From an uncultured Propionibacteriaceae bacterium (GTDB taxonomy: Bacteria > Actinomycetota > Actinomycetes > Propionibacteriales > Propionibacteriaceae): DNA of 64,000 nt. The translations under genes were made by a program, and so were the position numbers. Within the stretch, counting starts at the first letter, position 1. Every line of letters starts with the position of its first letter. Shown here one piece after another: positions 8,483-16,626 of the stretch. The notes under the pieces are model-generated. The model worked only from the letters and a program-made list of their open reading frames with translations. It ran no database searches and was not told the DNA's origin. The stretch lies in contig CALCKT010000011.1 in the NCBI GenBank assembly GCA_937965785.1, positions 1-64,000 of the forward strand, given 5' to 3'.

Positions 8483-10320
8483 TCGGCATGCCGGATCTGC
8501 ACTGGTATCCCAAACCATTCGGTCCGGGTGACACGGATGGAGCTGGTTCAAAGCGAACCATAGGTGCTCCGAAGGTCGACCTTCTCAACCTGCTCATCCG
8601 GGAGACGGCCCAGAACAGCTGGGACGCCCGACTGATGCCGGACGAGGACGACACAGTGCCCCGCTTCGAGGTCCGGTATCGAAAACTTGGTCCCAAGGTG
8701 CGCGACATCCTGCAATGGAACGTCTTTGGACGCGGTTCTTCGGACAACCTCGATCTTGCCGGGGTTCTGCGCGACCCCAACTTGGACGCTCTGGAGATCA
8801 GTGACCGGGGAACCAAGGGGTTGGGCGGCCCGACCACCAATGAAAAACCGGTGAACAGTGCTCAGGTCAACAACTATGCCCGTTTCGTCCTGACCATCGG
8901 GGCACCCCCGGCCCAGCGGTCGAGCGGTGGCACCTATGGGTTCGGGAAAACCGCCAGCTATCTGGCGAGCAGATGTTCCACGATCGTCATCTGGTCTCGA
9001 TTCAGGGATGAGGGCGGAGAAATCAGAGACCGCTTCCTGGCCTCTGCCATGGGGGACAGCTTCACCAAGGACGGCCGCCAGTACACGGGAAGGCAGTGGT
9101 GGGGAGTCCCCGCTGCGGAAGACACGGAAGCCGAGCTTCTCAGGTTTGAGCCTGCCGAGGAGGAAGACGCCAGGAGGCTGGGGGAAGCCGTCTTCGAGTC
9201 CAGATTCAAGGCAGGCGAGACGGGTACGTCCATACTCATACTGTCACCCAAACACAATGAGGAAGGAAAATTGGTCGAGCCGTGTGCCGAGGCCATCAGC
9301 AGAAACCTCTGGCCAAAGCTCGATTCCGAACAGGATCCGAGGCGACGGATGCAGACCTCTCTTCTGAATGGTGACGAGGAGATCGAGGTTCTCCCTGAAT
9401 CCGGAATCCTGACGGCTCAGCTGGAATGCCTGAAAAAGATCCGTTCCGTTCAGAACGGGGAAGAGGCCGGCAATCCAATGATCAAGATTGTGGAGATCCG
9501 AAGCCGGAGACCCAAGGCCTTACTCGGGCACCTCGCGCTCACCAGGGTCCCGATTTTCGGCCAAGAAAGAACCGCTTTTGATGATGCTCTCCAAGGTGTC
9601 ACCTACATGCGTTCCGATGCTGAACTCGTGATCAAGGTGGAGCGCTTCTCCGCGGCTAACTCAGATGATTTGCCATGGCTCGGGATCTTCAAGCCGACCA
9701 GCGACATGGACAAGTATTTTGCTGATGCGGAACCTCCCGCCCATGACAGCTGGGATCCTGCGGGCGTGGAGGACCCCATGGGTAGAAGCTATGTCAATGT
9801 TGCTCTCAGGAGAATCAAGGAAGAGGTCAAGGAATACCTGGCCCCGGCCCAGACGTCCAACGAGTCCATCGAGGGAAGCTCCACCGGGGCGTTGTCGTCC
9901 TCGTTGGCGAATCTTGCAGGCGCCGTTCCTGGTGGGCGGGCCGTCCCCGTTCCGTCGGGGAAAAGAGGAAATAGCAACGGTGGATCGAGAAGAGGGAGGA
10001 GCGTTCGGGTCGGCATGGTAGGTGTTCAGCTGCTGTCGAGCGCCGCGGAGGCCAGGAGAGGGCGTCAGCTCGTCGACTTGGAGCTGGAGCTGATCAATGC
10101 CGATCGAGCCACGGTCCGGGTTGGTCAGATGGGTCTGGTGGTGGATGGAGGCGAGATGTCCGGGGATGATCTCCTGAGGCTCGAGGAATGGCGCGTTGGC
10201 GAGAAACATTTCTCGAGCGATTCTGTGGAGGTCGACTCGGGGCAATCATTCTGGGCCTGCATGTCGTTTCCCGTCGGACTGGCGATCAATGTTACATTCG
10301 TCGCAGAGGCCGCCTCGTGA
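8479..10320 (+). CDS. GHKL (MutL/Hsp90-type) ATPase of the defence operon
   Basis: A 613-residue protein with the Bergerat ATP-binding fold at its N-terminus: RETAQNSWDA (Glu42 and Asn46, general base and Mg-binding Asn), DRGTKGLGG (from Asp109) and GGTYGFGKTAS (about 150-160). The middle region should be the transducer-like domain. A low-complexity Gly/Ser/Arg linker (about residues 485-510) precedes a C-terminal all-beta-looking segment. Comparative work on MutL/MORC-like ATPases places such proteins in restriction-type operons, probably as ATP-driven clamps controlling the nuclease. ATGA overlap with the upstream gene; GTGA overlap with the gene after it. Confidence 0.88.
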   Translation: MIGMPDLHWYPKPFGPGDTDGAGSKRTIGAPKVDLLNLLIRETAQNSWDARLMPDEDDTVPRFEVRYRKLGPKVRDILQWNVFGRGSSDNLDLAGVLRDPNLDALEISDRGTKGLGGPTTNEKPVNSAQVNNYARFVLTIGAPPAQRSSGGTYGFGKTASYLASRCSTIVIWSRFRDEGGEIRDRFLASAMGDSFTKDGRQYTGRQWWGVPAAEDTEAELLRFEPAEEEDARRLGEAVFESRFKAGETGTSILILSPKHNEEGKLVEPCAEAISRNLWPKLDSEQDPRRRMQTSLLNGDEEIEVLPESGILTAQLECLKKIRSVQNGEEAGNPMIKIVEIRSRRPKALLGHLALTRVPIFGQERTAFDDALQGVTYMRSDAELVIKVERFSAANSDDLPWLGIFKPTSDMDKYFADAEPPAHDSWDPAGVEDPMGRSYVNVALRRIKEEVKEYLAPAQTSNESIEGSSTGALSSSLANLAGAVPGGRAVPVPSGKRGNSNGGSRRGRSVRVGMVGVQLLSSAAEARRGRQLVDLELELINADRATVRVGQMGLVVDGGEMSGDDLLRLEEWRVGEKHFSSDSVEVDSGQSFWACMSFPVGLAINVTFVAEAAS

Positions 10321-11204
10321 AGATCATGCCCTTCCTCGTTGCGGACGAGGAATCAGTTCGATTTGAAAATCCGACGCTTCATTTTCGTGGTGTTGAGATC
10401 GAGGCGGGGGAAACCGCTCCCACCTGGGACTACATGATTCCCATGAAGGTACTCGGCTCTCTGAGTCTGGACCGCGAACGATTCTTGAGTTCAACCGGGT
10501 TGGAATCGCTGGATGGAGTGGCGGCAGTCCTGCAGGTCGACTGTCCTGCAACCGGGTACAGAAAACTGGACGTGCAGCCCGTGCCGGACCACCAGTCCGG
10601 TGATGTGAAACTGGATGTTTCGATTCCGGAACACGAGGTCGCCGTAAAATTGGTCGTCACTTATTCGGTGCTGCTCAATGTTCCTGATGGACCGGTTCCA
10701 GCCAGCTACTCCGCCCATCGAAAAGGAAGCCGACTTCATTCAGGATCCGGTAAATATGTTTTCCTTCTGGAAGGTGAGGGGGGCGGGTTTCCCGTCGAGG
10801 CCTTCAACTTTGAGCACTTGGACAAATATCCGTCCGACGCAGCATGGGTTCTCGAGTTCAGAGGAGATTTCTTGAATGAACCCTTCCTCGGTGTCACGCG
10901 GCTCTACGTGAACACGAGCCACGAGCATGCACAGGCCCTGCTCGGCGAGAAGCAGGGATTGATTCACACCGTCCTGAAGTACGACCTGATTTCCCAGATG
11001 CTCGGCACGGTGGCTGCGCACTGGTCATCGGACGGGATCGAAGACTTCGAGCCGGGAAGCGTCGGAGCAGTCATGAACGATCAGACCAATCTCTACTTGG
11101 GCAAGGACCTTTCCGAAGCTGTGGACGCGATCGTCAATGACCGGCCCCGGACGCTGGCGCTGCTCCAAGAGGCAGTCTTCTTCCTCAAGGGGGATACCAG
11201 ATGA
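10317..11204 (+). CDS. Unrecognised protein of the Z1/GHKL operon
   Basis: A 295-residue protein with no family I recognise. It looks soluble: no signal peptide or membrane segment, alternating hydrophobic strands in the first ~170 residues and a helical C-terminal third. The start was set at GTG 10317, which overlaps the GHKL stop codon (GTGA). The reading frame stays open further upstream, but only in antiphase with the GHKL gene. Its conserved-operon position suggests a dedicated partner of the ATPase or nuclease. It is not obviously an AIPR protein, the component expected in Mza-type systems. Confidence 0.75.
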   Translation: MKIMPFLVADEESVRFENPTLHFRGVEIEAGETAPTWDYMIPMKVLGSLSLDRERFLSSTGLESLDGVAAVLQVDCPATGYRKLDVQPVPDHQSGDVKLDVSIPEHEVAVKLVVTYSVLLNVPDGPVPASYSAHRKGSRLHSGSGKYVFLLEGEGGGFPVEAFNFEHLDKYPSDAAWVLEFRGDFLNEPFLGVTRLYVNTSHEHAQALLGEKQGLIHTVLKYDLISQMLGTVAAHWSSDGIEDFEPGSVGAVMNDQTNLYLGKDLSEAVDAIVNDRPRTLALLQEAVFFLKGDTR

Positions 11205-11974
11205 GCCGACTCTTGATACCCAGAATCTCCTTGGCGCAGGCCGTGGAGCGTTTCGCGCAGTTGCAGGAACTCGTGCGGAGTGGAAACACGGGTAGGGCGT
11301 TGGTGCTGGAAGGGGACGTGGGTGCGGTGCCCAACAGGACGGGTGGAAGCGCCCCGACCTCTGAAGACATCCAAAGGTGGCGGGAGGAAGTGGTCGAACG
11401 GGTTGATGATGTGTCGATCGACCCATTCGAAGGGGCTGCGAAACACTCAGCCGTTCTGGGCAGGGCCTTGGAGGAAGTCATCGCACCGAGTCCAAGCGAC
11501 GCTGCCCATGGCGGGGGTTGGGCGTACCTCTCGTTGTTCCTGTTTCCCGACTTGGTCCATGCCCGCTGGGGAGGGGGCGATTCAGACGGGAAGGAACTGA
11601 ACCAGGATCGTTGGATCGGGGCGCTGGTGGGGAAGGATCGCAACTACTTGAAGACCTCGTGGAGACGGTGGAGACTACTCGGCCCGATTCTTGAAACCGG
11701 GGAGCGTCCCTTGGGGGAGGACGAGTTGGTGGCGTTGACGGAACGCTCTTCATTGGCCCGCAACGTACGTCTCATAAGAGCCGCTGCGCGAAGGATCCTC
11801 GATTTCCCCTCGACAGGGAACCGAAGTTTGTTCACACGGGAGCTGATGAAGGAGATCACCCTTCAGACAGGTCCCGTCCATCTGGACCTGTTGACGGACG
11901 ACGAACTCGATCTCCTCGTGGAGCGTCTCAGTGGAGAGGTGGTGTCGAGGAATTTCCCGAGGCGGGCGCTCTGA
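11201..11974 (+). CDS. Unrecognised last gene of the Z1/GHKL operon
   Basis: A 257-residue, mostly helical soluble protein with many Trp and Arg residues (for example RNYLKTSWRRWRLLGPI near residue 146). I do not recognise the family with confidence; a DUF6339-like assignment crossed my mind but cannot be verified here. The ATG overlaps the previous stop codon (ATGA at 11201), completing an unbroken chain of four overlaps from the Z1 gene onward. A structural or DNA-binding subunit is possible, but this is inference. Confidence 0.75.
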   Translation: MSRLLIPRISLAQAVERFAQLQELVRSGNTGRALVLEGDVGAVPNRTGGSAPTSEDIQRWREEVVERVDDVSIDPFEGAAKHSAVLGRALEEVIAPSPSDAAHGGGWAYLSLFLFPDLVHARWGGGDSDGKELNQDRWIGALVGKDRNYLKTSWRRWRLLGPILETGERPLGEDELVALTERSSLARNVRLIRAAARRILDFPSTGNRSLFTRELMKEITLQTGPVHLDLLTDDELDLLVERLSGEVVSRNFPRRAL

Positions 11975-12126
11975 CGTCAGGTCACTGGGCGGGTGGGGCT
12001 CGACCGTCAGGACCTCGACCCAGCCAGGCAGAGCCGGTTTGTGGACTGAACCGAGCGGCGAACGTGATGAGCCGTGGGTAAGTGTGCGTGGGGGGCTGTG
12101 GTCGGGTGTGCTTGTCGGCCGCGGGG

Positions 12127-12285
12127 TGGTTTCGACTCAGCCGTTCGCTTCGCTCACGTGCTGGCTCAACCAGCTTCAAAGGGGGCGGCTCGGGCTGTTT
12201 CTTCGTCGCTGCTTGGCTCAACCGGCTTCAATGTGGGTTTCGACTCGGGCTGCTCGGTTCTCGCGGGTCGGCTCAACCAGCTTTG
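12127..12285. repeat. Three adjacent copies of a dispersed TTTCGAC...GGCTCAACC repeat
   Basis: Three partial copies (12127-12178, 12186-12231, 12233-12285) of a roughly 50-base unit that runs from GGTTTCGAC through a CTGCTCG-like middle to GGCTCAACCAGCTT. The ends are imperfect inverses, so the RNA could fold. This block is most of the 335-base gap 11975-12309, which otherwise holds no gene. Other copies occur at 13151, 14485, 14584, 24475 and 59598. Confidence 0.7.
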
Positions 12286-12309
12286 TTGCGGAGCGGGGAC
12301 AATTGGGGC

Positions 12310-13059
12310 GTGCTGGATGACCTCGGGGCGGAAGTCGCGCTGGACAGCCCGCCTGGGCGGGTGGTCTCGCTGGTGCCGTCGCTGACGGAGGCGATCGCCG
12401 TCACCGCGCCCGGCGTGCTCGTCGGCGCCACGAACTGGTGCACCCATCCCGCAGGCCTGGATGTTGCGCGGGTGCGGGGCACCAAGAACCCCGACCGCGC
12501 CGCCATCGCCGCGTTGCGCCCCGACCTGGTGGTGGCCAACCAGGAGGAGAACCGCCGAGTTGACGTCGAACGGTTGCGGGCTGCTGGAATCCCGGTGTGG
12601 GTGACCCGCATCGACGGCATCGACGATGCCCTGGGCAGCCTGACCCGGCTGTTCCGGGAGGGATTCGGGCTGCGGGAAGTCGGCTGGCTGGAGGAGGCCC
12701 GCGAGGTGTGGGGCCACCCGCCGCGGCTGTCGGGACGAGTGGCGCTCCCGGTGTGGCGGGACCCTTGGATCTGGGTGGGTGCGGGCACCTATCCCGACGA
12801 CCTGCTGCGTCGCCTGGGACTGACCAATATTGTCGATGACATGCGGTATCCGGATGTCAAAATCAACGACGCCCTCGGTGGGAACCCCGATTTCGTCCTG
12901 CTTCCCGACGAGCCCTACCCCTTCACCGCCACCGACGGCCCAGAGGCGCTGGGCGGAGTGGGATCGCTGAACGTCCGGGGCAGGTCGCTGTTCTGGTACG
13001 GCCCCGCCATGGTCGAAGCACGCGCCGACCTGGAGGCCGCCATTCATGGAGCCAGCTGA
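12310..13059 (+). CDS. Helical-backbone metal receptor (BtuF-like) without signal peptide
   Basis: A 249-residue protein of the periplasmic-binding-protein-like metal/cobalamin receptor superfamily, recognised from RVVSLVPSLTEAI at the N-terminus, RPDLVVANQEENR, GIPVWVT and the late NPDFVLLPDEPYPF. It has no signal peptide or lipobox, so it probably stays in the cytoplasm, as many actinobacterial stand-alone members do; the ligand is unknown. The start GTG 12310 was picked because the conserved N-terminal strand follows within 20 residues and the upstream sequence is repeat. No transporter genes adjoin it. Confidence 0.75.
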   Translation: MLDDLGAEVALDSPPGRVVSLVPSLTEAIAVTAPGVLVGATNWCTHPAGLDVARVRGTKNPDRAAIAALRPDLVVANQEENRRVDVERLRAAGIPVWVTRIDGIDDALGSLTRLFREGFGLREVGWLEEAREVWGHPPRLSGRVALPVWRDPWIWVGAGTYPDDLLRRLGLTNIVDDMRYPDVKINDALGGNPDFVLLPDEPYPFTATDGPEALGGVGSLNVRGRSLFWYGPAMVEARADLEAAIHGAS

Positions 13060-13150
13060 GCCGGGGGCGCGAGGAATGAGCGATCCGAGTCGAAACCATC
13101 CCGGCGGCCAATGAATAGACCCCGCCACAAGAGCCAGACACGCGCGGGAC

Positions 13151-13195
13151 GGTTTCGACACGACCTGCTCGCTGTGCTCGCAGGCCGGCTCAACC
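13151..13195. repeat. Copy of the dispersed TTTCGAC...GGCTCAACC repeat
   Basis: Starts GGTTTCGACACG and ends GGCTCAACCAG, between the convergent metal-receptor and MFS genes, where it could serve as a bidirectional transcript end. Confidence 0.65.
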
Positions 13196-13199
13196 AGCG

Positions 13200-14396
13200 T
13201 CATGAGGGTCGGGGGTCGCTTCGGAAGGCGCTGGCGAACCGATAGATGACCAGGGCAAGGGCGAAGGTGGCGGCGGTGTAGATACTGATGCCCCAGTAGC
13301 CCGGGAAGACGGTCAGCAGGGTACCTCCGATGCCTCCTGTGATGGCGGTACCCAGGTACATGGCCGAGTTTGACAGCGAGGAGACGGTGCCTCGGGCCTG
13401 GCCGGCGTTGCTTTGGAGTTGCCCCATCATCACCGGCAGCAAGAAACCTCCGACGAGCATTGTCACGGCGAAGGCGATGGTCGCGGCCCAGCGGGACGGC
13501 ATCGCCGAGGCGAGCAGGAAACCGGCGCCGAGGGCGACGATCCCGGACCACAGGGAGGTGCGTTCCCCGATCCTGGACACCAGAGGCGGCCCGGCGAACG
13601 AGCCGATGCCCTGTCCCAGGCCGATGATCATCATGGAGGTGCCGATCTGGGTCTGCGTGGCGCTGAAGTCCTTGGCCAGCCAGGAACCGATGAATGAGAA
13701 CGCACCCAAACAGCCAGCCTGGAAGACGAGATAGGCCACCAGCGACCACGCCAGGGTGCGCGAGGTGAGAACCCTGCGGTACGGGGCGAGGAACCCGTCC
13801 TCGCCGGTTGGAGCGGCCGGGGGAACGCTCGGGAACCACGCGAGAAGCGTCAGCCACAGCAGGACGCTGAGCCCGGCGATGGTGAAGAAGGGCAGACGCC
13901 AGTCCTGGGTGGACAGCCAGGAGCCGATGGGAATCCCGGCCACCTGGGCGATCGCCAGGCCGGCCGTCGCGTGTCCCATGACCTTGATGACGGCCCCGCG
14001 TGACACCACCATCGGAATCGCGGCCCAGATCTGTGGACTGACGAAGGCGGCGCCCACACCCGCCAGGAAACGGGTGGTGAACATGGACCAGAAGTCCCAG
14101 GTCAACCCGCAAGCGCAGGTCAGCAGCGCGAAGGCCGCCACCCCGGCCAGCAGCACGCGGCGTCGATTGTGGTGGTCCGAGATCGGCCCCGCCACCAGGG
14201 CGAACAGCGCATACCCCAGGGCGTAGGCCGACACCAGCCACCCGGACTGCGCGAGTGGAACGCCGAACTCCTCTTGCAGCAGGGGCAGCAGGGGAGCGAC
14301 GAGGAAGGTGTCGGTTCCGATGACGAAGAGAGTGAAGAAGGACAGCACCCCCATGGTGGATTCGCTGGTGGTTCGCTGACGCGTAGACACAACCAT
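13200..14396 (-). CDS. Major facilitator superfamily efflux transporter (DHA1-like)
   Basis: A 398-residue MFS transporter with about 12 membrane segments. It contains the loop-2 motif variant GPISDHHNRRRVLL (about residues 65-80) typical of drug:proton antiporters. ATG 14396 follows a good ribosome site (GAAAGGAAAGGA on the minus strand). It is divergent from an ArsR-type regulator 324 bases away, and a palindrome (14411-14423) sits just upstream, so repression by that regulator is likely. The exported substrate cannot be read from sequence; arsenite or metals are not implied, because MFS pumps next to ArsR-like regulators often export organic compounds. Confidence 0.88.
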   Translation of the reverse strand: MVVSTRQRTTSESTMGVLSFFTLFVIGTDTFLVAPLLPLLQEEFGVPLAQSGWLVSAYALGYALFALVAGPISDHHNRRRVLLAGVAAFALLTCACGLTWDFWSMFTTRFLAGVGAAFVSPQIWAAIPMVVSRGAVIKVMGHATAGLAIAQVAGIPIGSWLSTQDWRLPFFTIAGLSVLLWLTLLAWFPSVPPAAPTGEDGFLAPYRRVLTSRTLAWSLVAYLVFQAGCLGAFSFIGSWLAKDFSATQTQIGTSMMIIGLGQGIGSFAGPPLVSRIGERTSLWSGIVALGAGFLLASAMPSRWAATIAFAVTMLVGGFLLPVMMGQLQSNAGQARGTVSSLSNSAMYLGTAITGGIGGTLLTVFPGYWGISIYTAATFALALVIYRFASAFRSDPRPS

Positions 14397-14410
14397 TCCT
14401 TTCCTTTCGA

Positions 14411-14423
14411 AGTTCGTCGAACT
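14411..14423. promoter_or_regulatory. Palindromic operator candidate upstream of the MFS gene
   Basis: AGTTCG-T-CGAACT, a perfect 6+1+6 palindrome 14 bases before the MFS start codon and within the region shared with the divergent ArsR gene. It is a plausible binding site for that regulator. Confidence 0.5.
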
Positions 14424-14484
14424 AAGAATTGTCCTGTGGGAGTCGGGAGTCAAGTCCTGCGAGGTGGTTTCAAGGAGGGGGAAG

Positions 14485-14533
14485 TTGGTTGAGCCGGCCT
14501 GCGAGCGTGAGCGAGTGGGTCATGTCGAAACCA
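14485..14533. repeat. Inverted copy of the dispersed repeat, with a partial copy at 14584-14625
   Basis: Runs TTGGTTGAGCCGG through to TGTCGAAACCAA, the reverse complement of the form seen elsewhere, followed by a half copy in forward orientation (GGTTTCGACGCAGGCTGCTC). Together they fill most of the MFS-ArsR intergenic region. Confidence 0.65.
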
Positions 14534-14720
14534 AGATGGCCGTGTCTGGGGCCTTGCGGTCAGGCCTGCTGTCCGGTTGCCGAGGCGGTTTCGACGCAGG
14601 CTGCTCCTTCGCCGGGGTCCGGAGCGGCCGGCCTCCGGATGATGTTGTGTGACCCGCCGGTGGACGGTAACGTCGTTAGTTAGGCATGTATCGAACCGTG
14701 CAATGTGAAAGGGCGGGAAG

Positions 14721-15044
14721 ATGGCCAGGGAGGTTTTTCATCCGGCTGTGGCCGACATCAGCCTGGACGCGGTGCTGGGTGCCCTGTCCGACCCGATCCG
14801 CCGCGATGTGCTGCGCCGCATCGCCGAGGAAGGGCCGCTCTACTGTGGCGATCTCACCTACGACGTGGTCAAGTCCACGTTGTCGCACCATCTCAGGATG
14901 CTGCGGCTATCCGGGCTCATGCACACCGAGGTCCTGGGCAAGCGACGTCGCGTCACCCGCCGCGACCACGCCATCGAGCAGCGCTTCCCCGGCCTGCTGA
15001 AGGCGGTCGGGCTGCCGCCGGGAAAGGGTCGCTGGGAGGAGTAG
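14721..15044 (+). CDS. ArsR/SmtB-family winged-helix transcriptional regulator
   Basis: A 107-residue winged-helix protein with the ArsR layout: LSDPIRRDVLRRIAEEGPLYCGDL (helices 2-3), the recognition helix segment KSTLSHHLRMLRLSGLM and the beta-wing LGKRRRVTRRDHAIEQRFPGLL. It has one Cys (in LYCGDL) but lacks the ELCVCDL metal site of classical ArsR, so it probably responds to something other than arsenite. A GGGCGGGAAG ribosome site precedes ATG 14721. It is divergent from the MFS pump and is the probable repressor of that gene. Confidence 0.85.
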   Translation: MAREVFHPAVADISLDAVLGALSDPIRRDVLRRIAEEGPLYCGDLTYDVVKSTLSHHLRMLRLSGLMHTEVLGKRRRVTRRDHAIEQRFPGLLKAVGLPPGKGRWEE

Positions 15045-15181
15045 GAGATTGCGCGGCTGGTCGCTTCCCCGGCAGGCTCAATCGGCTGCTGAAAGTGGTT
15101 TCAAGGTGGGCTGCTCCTCCGGGCGCGGTCCGGATCAATAAGCTCGCAGGGACTCTTTCCGATCGTTCTTCCCTCGAGGAA

Positions 15182-15850
15182 CTATAGGTAAACCTTTCTG
15201 TCGCGACATGCGGCGAAGTCCGTTGCGCCCAGTCGTATGTTCCAGATCTTCGTGCTGCCTGTGGGGCGAATCTCATGGCTGGAGTGTGGTGATTTCGGAT
15301 CGAACCACGATGCGGTCTCGATTTTTGCCGAATCAAGTGTCAAAGCTTCGTCGAGTGAGGGTTCGAGGTCGGTGTCCTGCGAGCACAGGATTACCAGATC
15401 GACGTCAGGATCCCGAGCTTCCCGTATGACGGCGAGGGCTACGAGGACATCTATGCCCTTCTCCCGGGGTTTTCCGATGGTCAACCAGCGTCCCTGCTGG
15501 TCGGTTGCTTTCCGTCCGTGTCCATCGCGGTGGTACTGATATCGCAGCGGTCGGTGGGTCACCTTTACCCTTGGATCGAGCTCCCAATCGGCCTTCTGGG
15601 CTAAGTTGCGCCCGTAGGATCGAGGGTCGATGTCCGCGGATGGAAGCCCGCGGTACACCAGCACCTTGGTTACGACAGCGTGCGGAAAACCGGGTCGTTG
15701 GCGTTGGTTCCGGCAACCGACAATCCGGTTGGCGTAGTACAGCGGATGCACGAGATGCTCGTGCGGCGGCTGGTGCGGCTCGAACAGTCCTGCTCCGGTG
15801 AGGTGCACGTTCTGGTAGTCGATTACAAGTGCAGCCCGAAGATCAGACAC
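15182..15850 (-). CDS. NYN-domain (PIN-like) ribonuclease
   Basis: A 222-residue NYN protein, a PIN-fold family of metal-dependent ribonucleases. The acidic active-site set is visible: VIDYQNV (Asp11), EKGIDVLVALAV in the middle and LCSQDTDLEPSLDEA near residues 155-169. GTG 15850 follows a strong AGGAGG site. NYN proteins act in RNA decay and in defence; nothing here fixes the target. An intrinsic terminator hairpin lies immediately upstream on the same strand, so the gene may be attenuated or served by a leader. Confidence 0.85.
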   Translation of the reverse strand: MSDLRAALVIDYQNVHLTGAGLFEPHQPPHEHLVHPLYYANRIVGCRNQRQRPGFPHAVVTKVLVYRGLPSADIDPRSYGRNLAQKADWELDPRVKVTHRPLRYQYHRDGHGRKATDQQGRWLTIGKPREKGIDVLVALAVIREARDPDVDLVILCSQDTDLEPSLDEALTLDSAKIETASWFDPKSPHSSHEIRPTGSTKIWNIRLGATDFAACRDRKVYL

Positions 15851-15865
15851 CGTTGCCTCCTGTAG

Positions 15866-15899
15866 AAAAAAACCCCACCAGTCCCGGAGGACGGTGGGG
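15866..15899 (-). terminator. Intrinsic terminator in the leader of the NYN gene
   Basis: On the minus strand CCCCACC pairs with GGTGGGG around an inner GTCC/GGAC stem and a four-base loop. Seven T residues follow directly, and then the NYN ribosome site. Transcripts arriving from upstream should stop here unless the hairpin is opened. Confidence 0.75.
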
Positions 15900-16036
15900 A
15901 GCTATGACCTCAGTCTTCCACGTCTGTGGCTCGCGCGCAATGGTTTCGTGCAGATTTCTTTCCCAAAGCGATGTTGTCATGGGTGGGTTCGGGGCGCCCG
16001 CCACGGTCGAGCGGTCAGATCAGCAAGAATTTCGTA

Positions 16037-16048
16037 TACACTATTGAT
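16037..16048 (+). promoter_or_regulatory. Leaderless -10 element of the RHH antitoxin gene
   Basis: TACACT (16037-16042) is followed by six bases and then the GTG start, the spacing expected for a leaderless actinobacterial mRNA. No ribosome site is present. A -35 match is poor, as expected if the antitoxin autoregulates. Confidence 0.5.
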
Positions 16049-16318
16049 GTGAGTGAACATCTGTTGCGGGGTGAATCCGTCACGGACGAGCAGATCCAGG
16101 CTTGGGCCGACGAGGCGGAGGCCGGGTACGATCTCGCGAGTCTTCCCAAGGCACGCCGAGGTCGTCCGCCTGTGGGCGATGGCCCCGGGGTGGTCGTCCC
16201 CGTGCGGCTCGATGCAGCCACCCTTGCAGCTTTGACTGCCCGGGCCGAGGCAGAGGGCATCCAGAACCGGTCGGAAGCGATCAGGGCTGCTGTCAAGGCC
16301 TGGGTGGACGTTGCGTGA
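16049..16318 (+). CDS. Ribbon-helix-helix antitoxin
   Basis: An 89-residue protein ending in a ribbon-helix-helix DNA-binding fold: the strand VVVPVRLD followed by the helices ATLAALTARAEAEG and NRSEAIRAAVKAWVD. The N-terminal 40 residues (DEQIQAWADEAEAGYD) are helical and acidic and probably bind the toxin. The start GTG 16049 is supported by a -10 element spaced for leaderless translation. The next gene starts inside its last codons, the standard arrangement of type II toxin-antitoxin pairs. Confidence 0.82.
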   Translation: MSEHLLRGESVTDEQIQAWADEAEAGYDLASLPKARRGRPPVGDGPGVVVPVRLDAATLAALTARAEAEGIQNRSEAIRAAVKAWVDVA

Positions 16319-16565
16319 CCTACATCAGGCTGCGCGGAAGCACTACCGTCGTGACCGCCTCAATGACGACGCAGTGCGCCATGCAGCCACCCATGTCCTG
16401 CACTCCCGTCCACTTGATGACAAGGATGACCCTCGGCGCTGGCTGTTGATTGGTATGGATCCGGCCGGGCGTCTTCTCGAACTCGTCATGCTGGTCTACG
16501 ACGACGGTTACGAGTTGATCATCCATGCCATGAAAGCCCGTCCCCAATACCTCGACGAACTTTGA
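16311..16565 (+). CDS. Putative toxin partner of the RHH antitoxin
   Basis: An 84-residue protein read from TTG 16311, overlapping the antitoxin by eight bases. The sequence has a helical N-terminus (ARKHYRRDRLNDDAVRHAATH) and a compact strand-rich C-terminal half (RWLLIGMDPAGRLLELVMLV...IIHAMKARPQYLDEL). That is the size and pattern of small RelE/BrnT-like ribonuclease toxins common next to actinobacterial RHH proteins. I do not recognise a named family with certainty. Confidence 0.72.
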   Translation: MRDLHQAARKHYRRDRLNDDAVRHAATHVLHSRPLDDKDDPRRWLLIGMDPAGRLLELVMLVYDDGYELIIHAMKARPQYLDEL

Positions 16566-16626
16566 CAGAATTCTTCGGTGCTCTCCGGCTTCCACTCATC
16601 TGCTCGTGGAGCCTGCAGCTATTTTC

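Noticed and set aside
12166..14241. A 691-codon minus-strand frame across the metal-receptor and MFS genes
   Set aside because: It is a shadow of two well-supported genes, rich in Arg, Gly, Pro and His.
15866..16047. Known riboswitch (guanidine or T-box type) in the NYN leader
   Set aside because: No conserved loop sequences or specifier region were recognised; only the terminator is supported.
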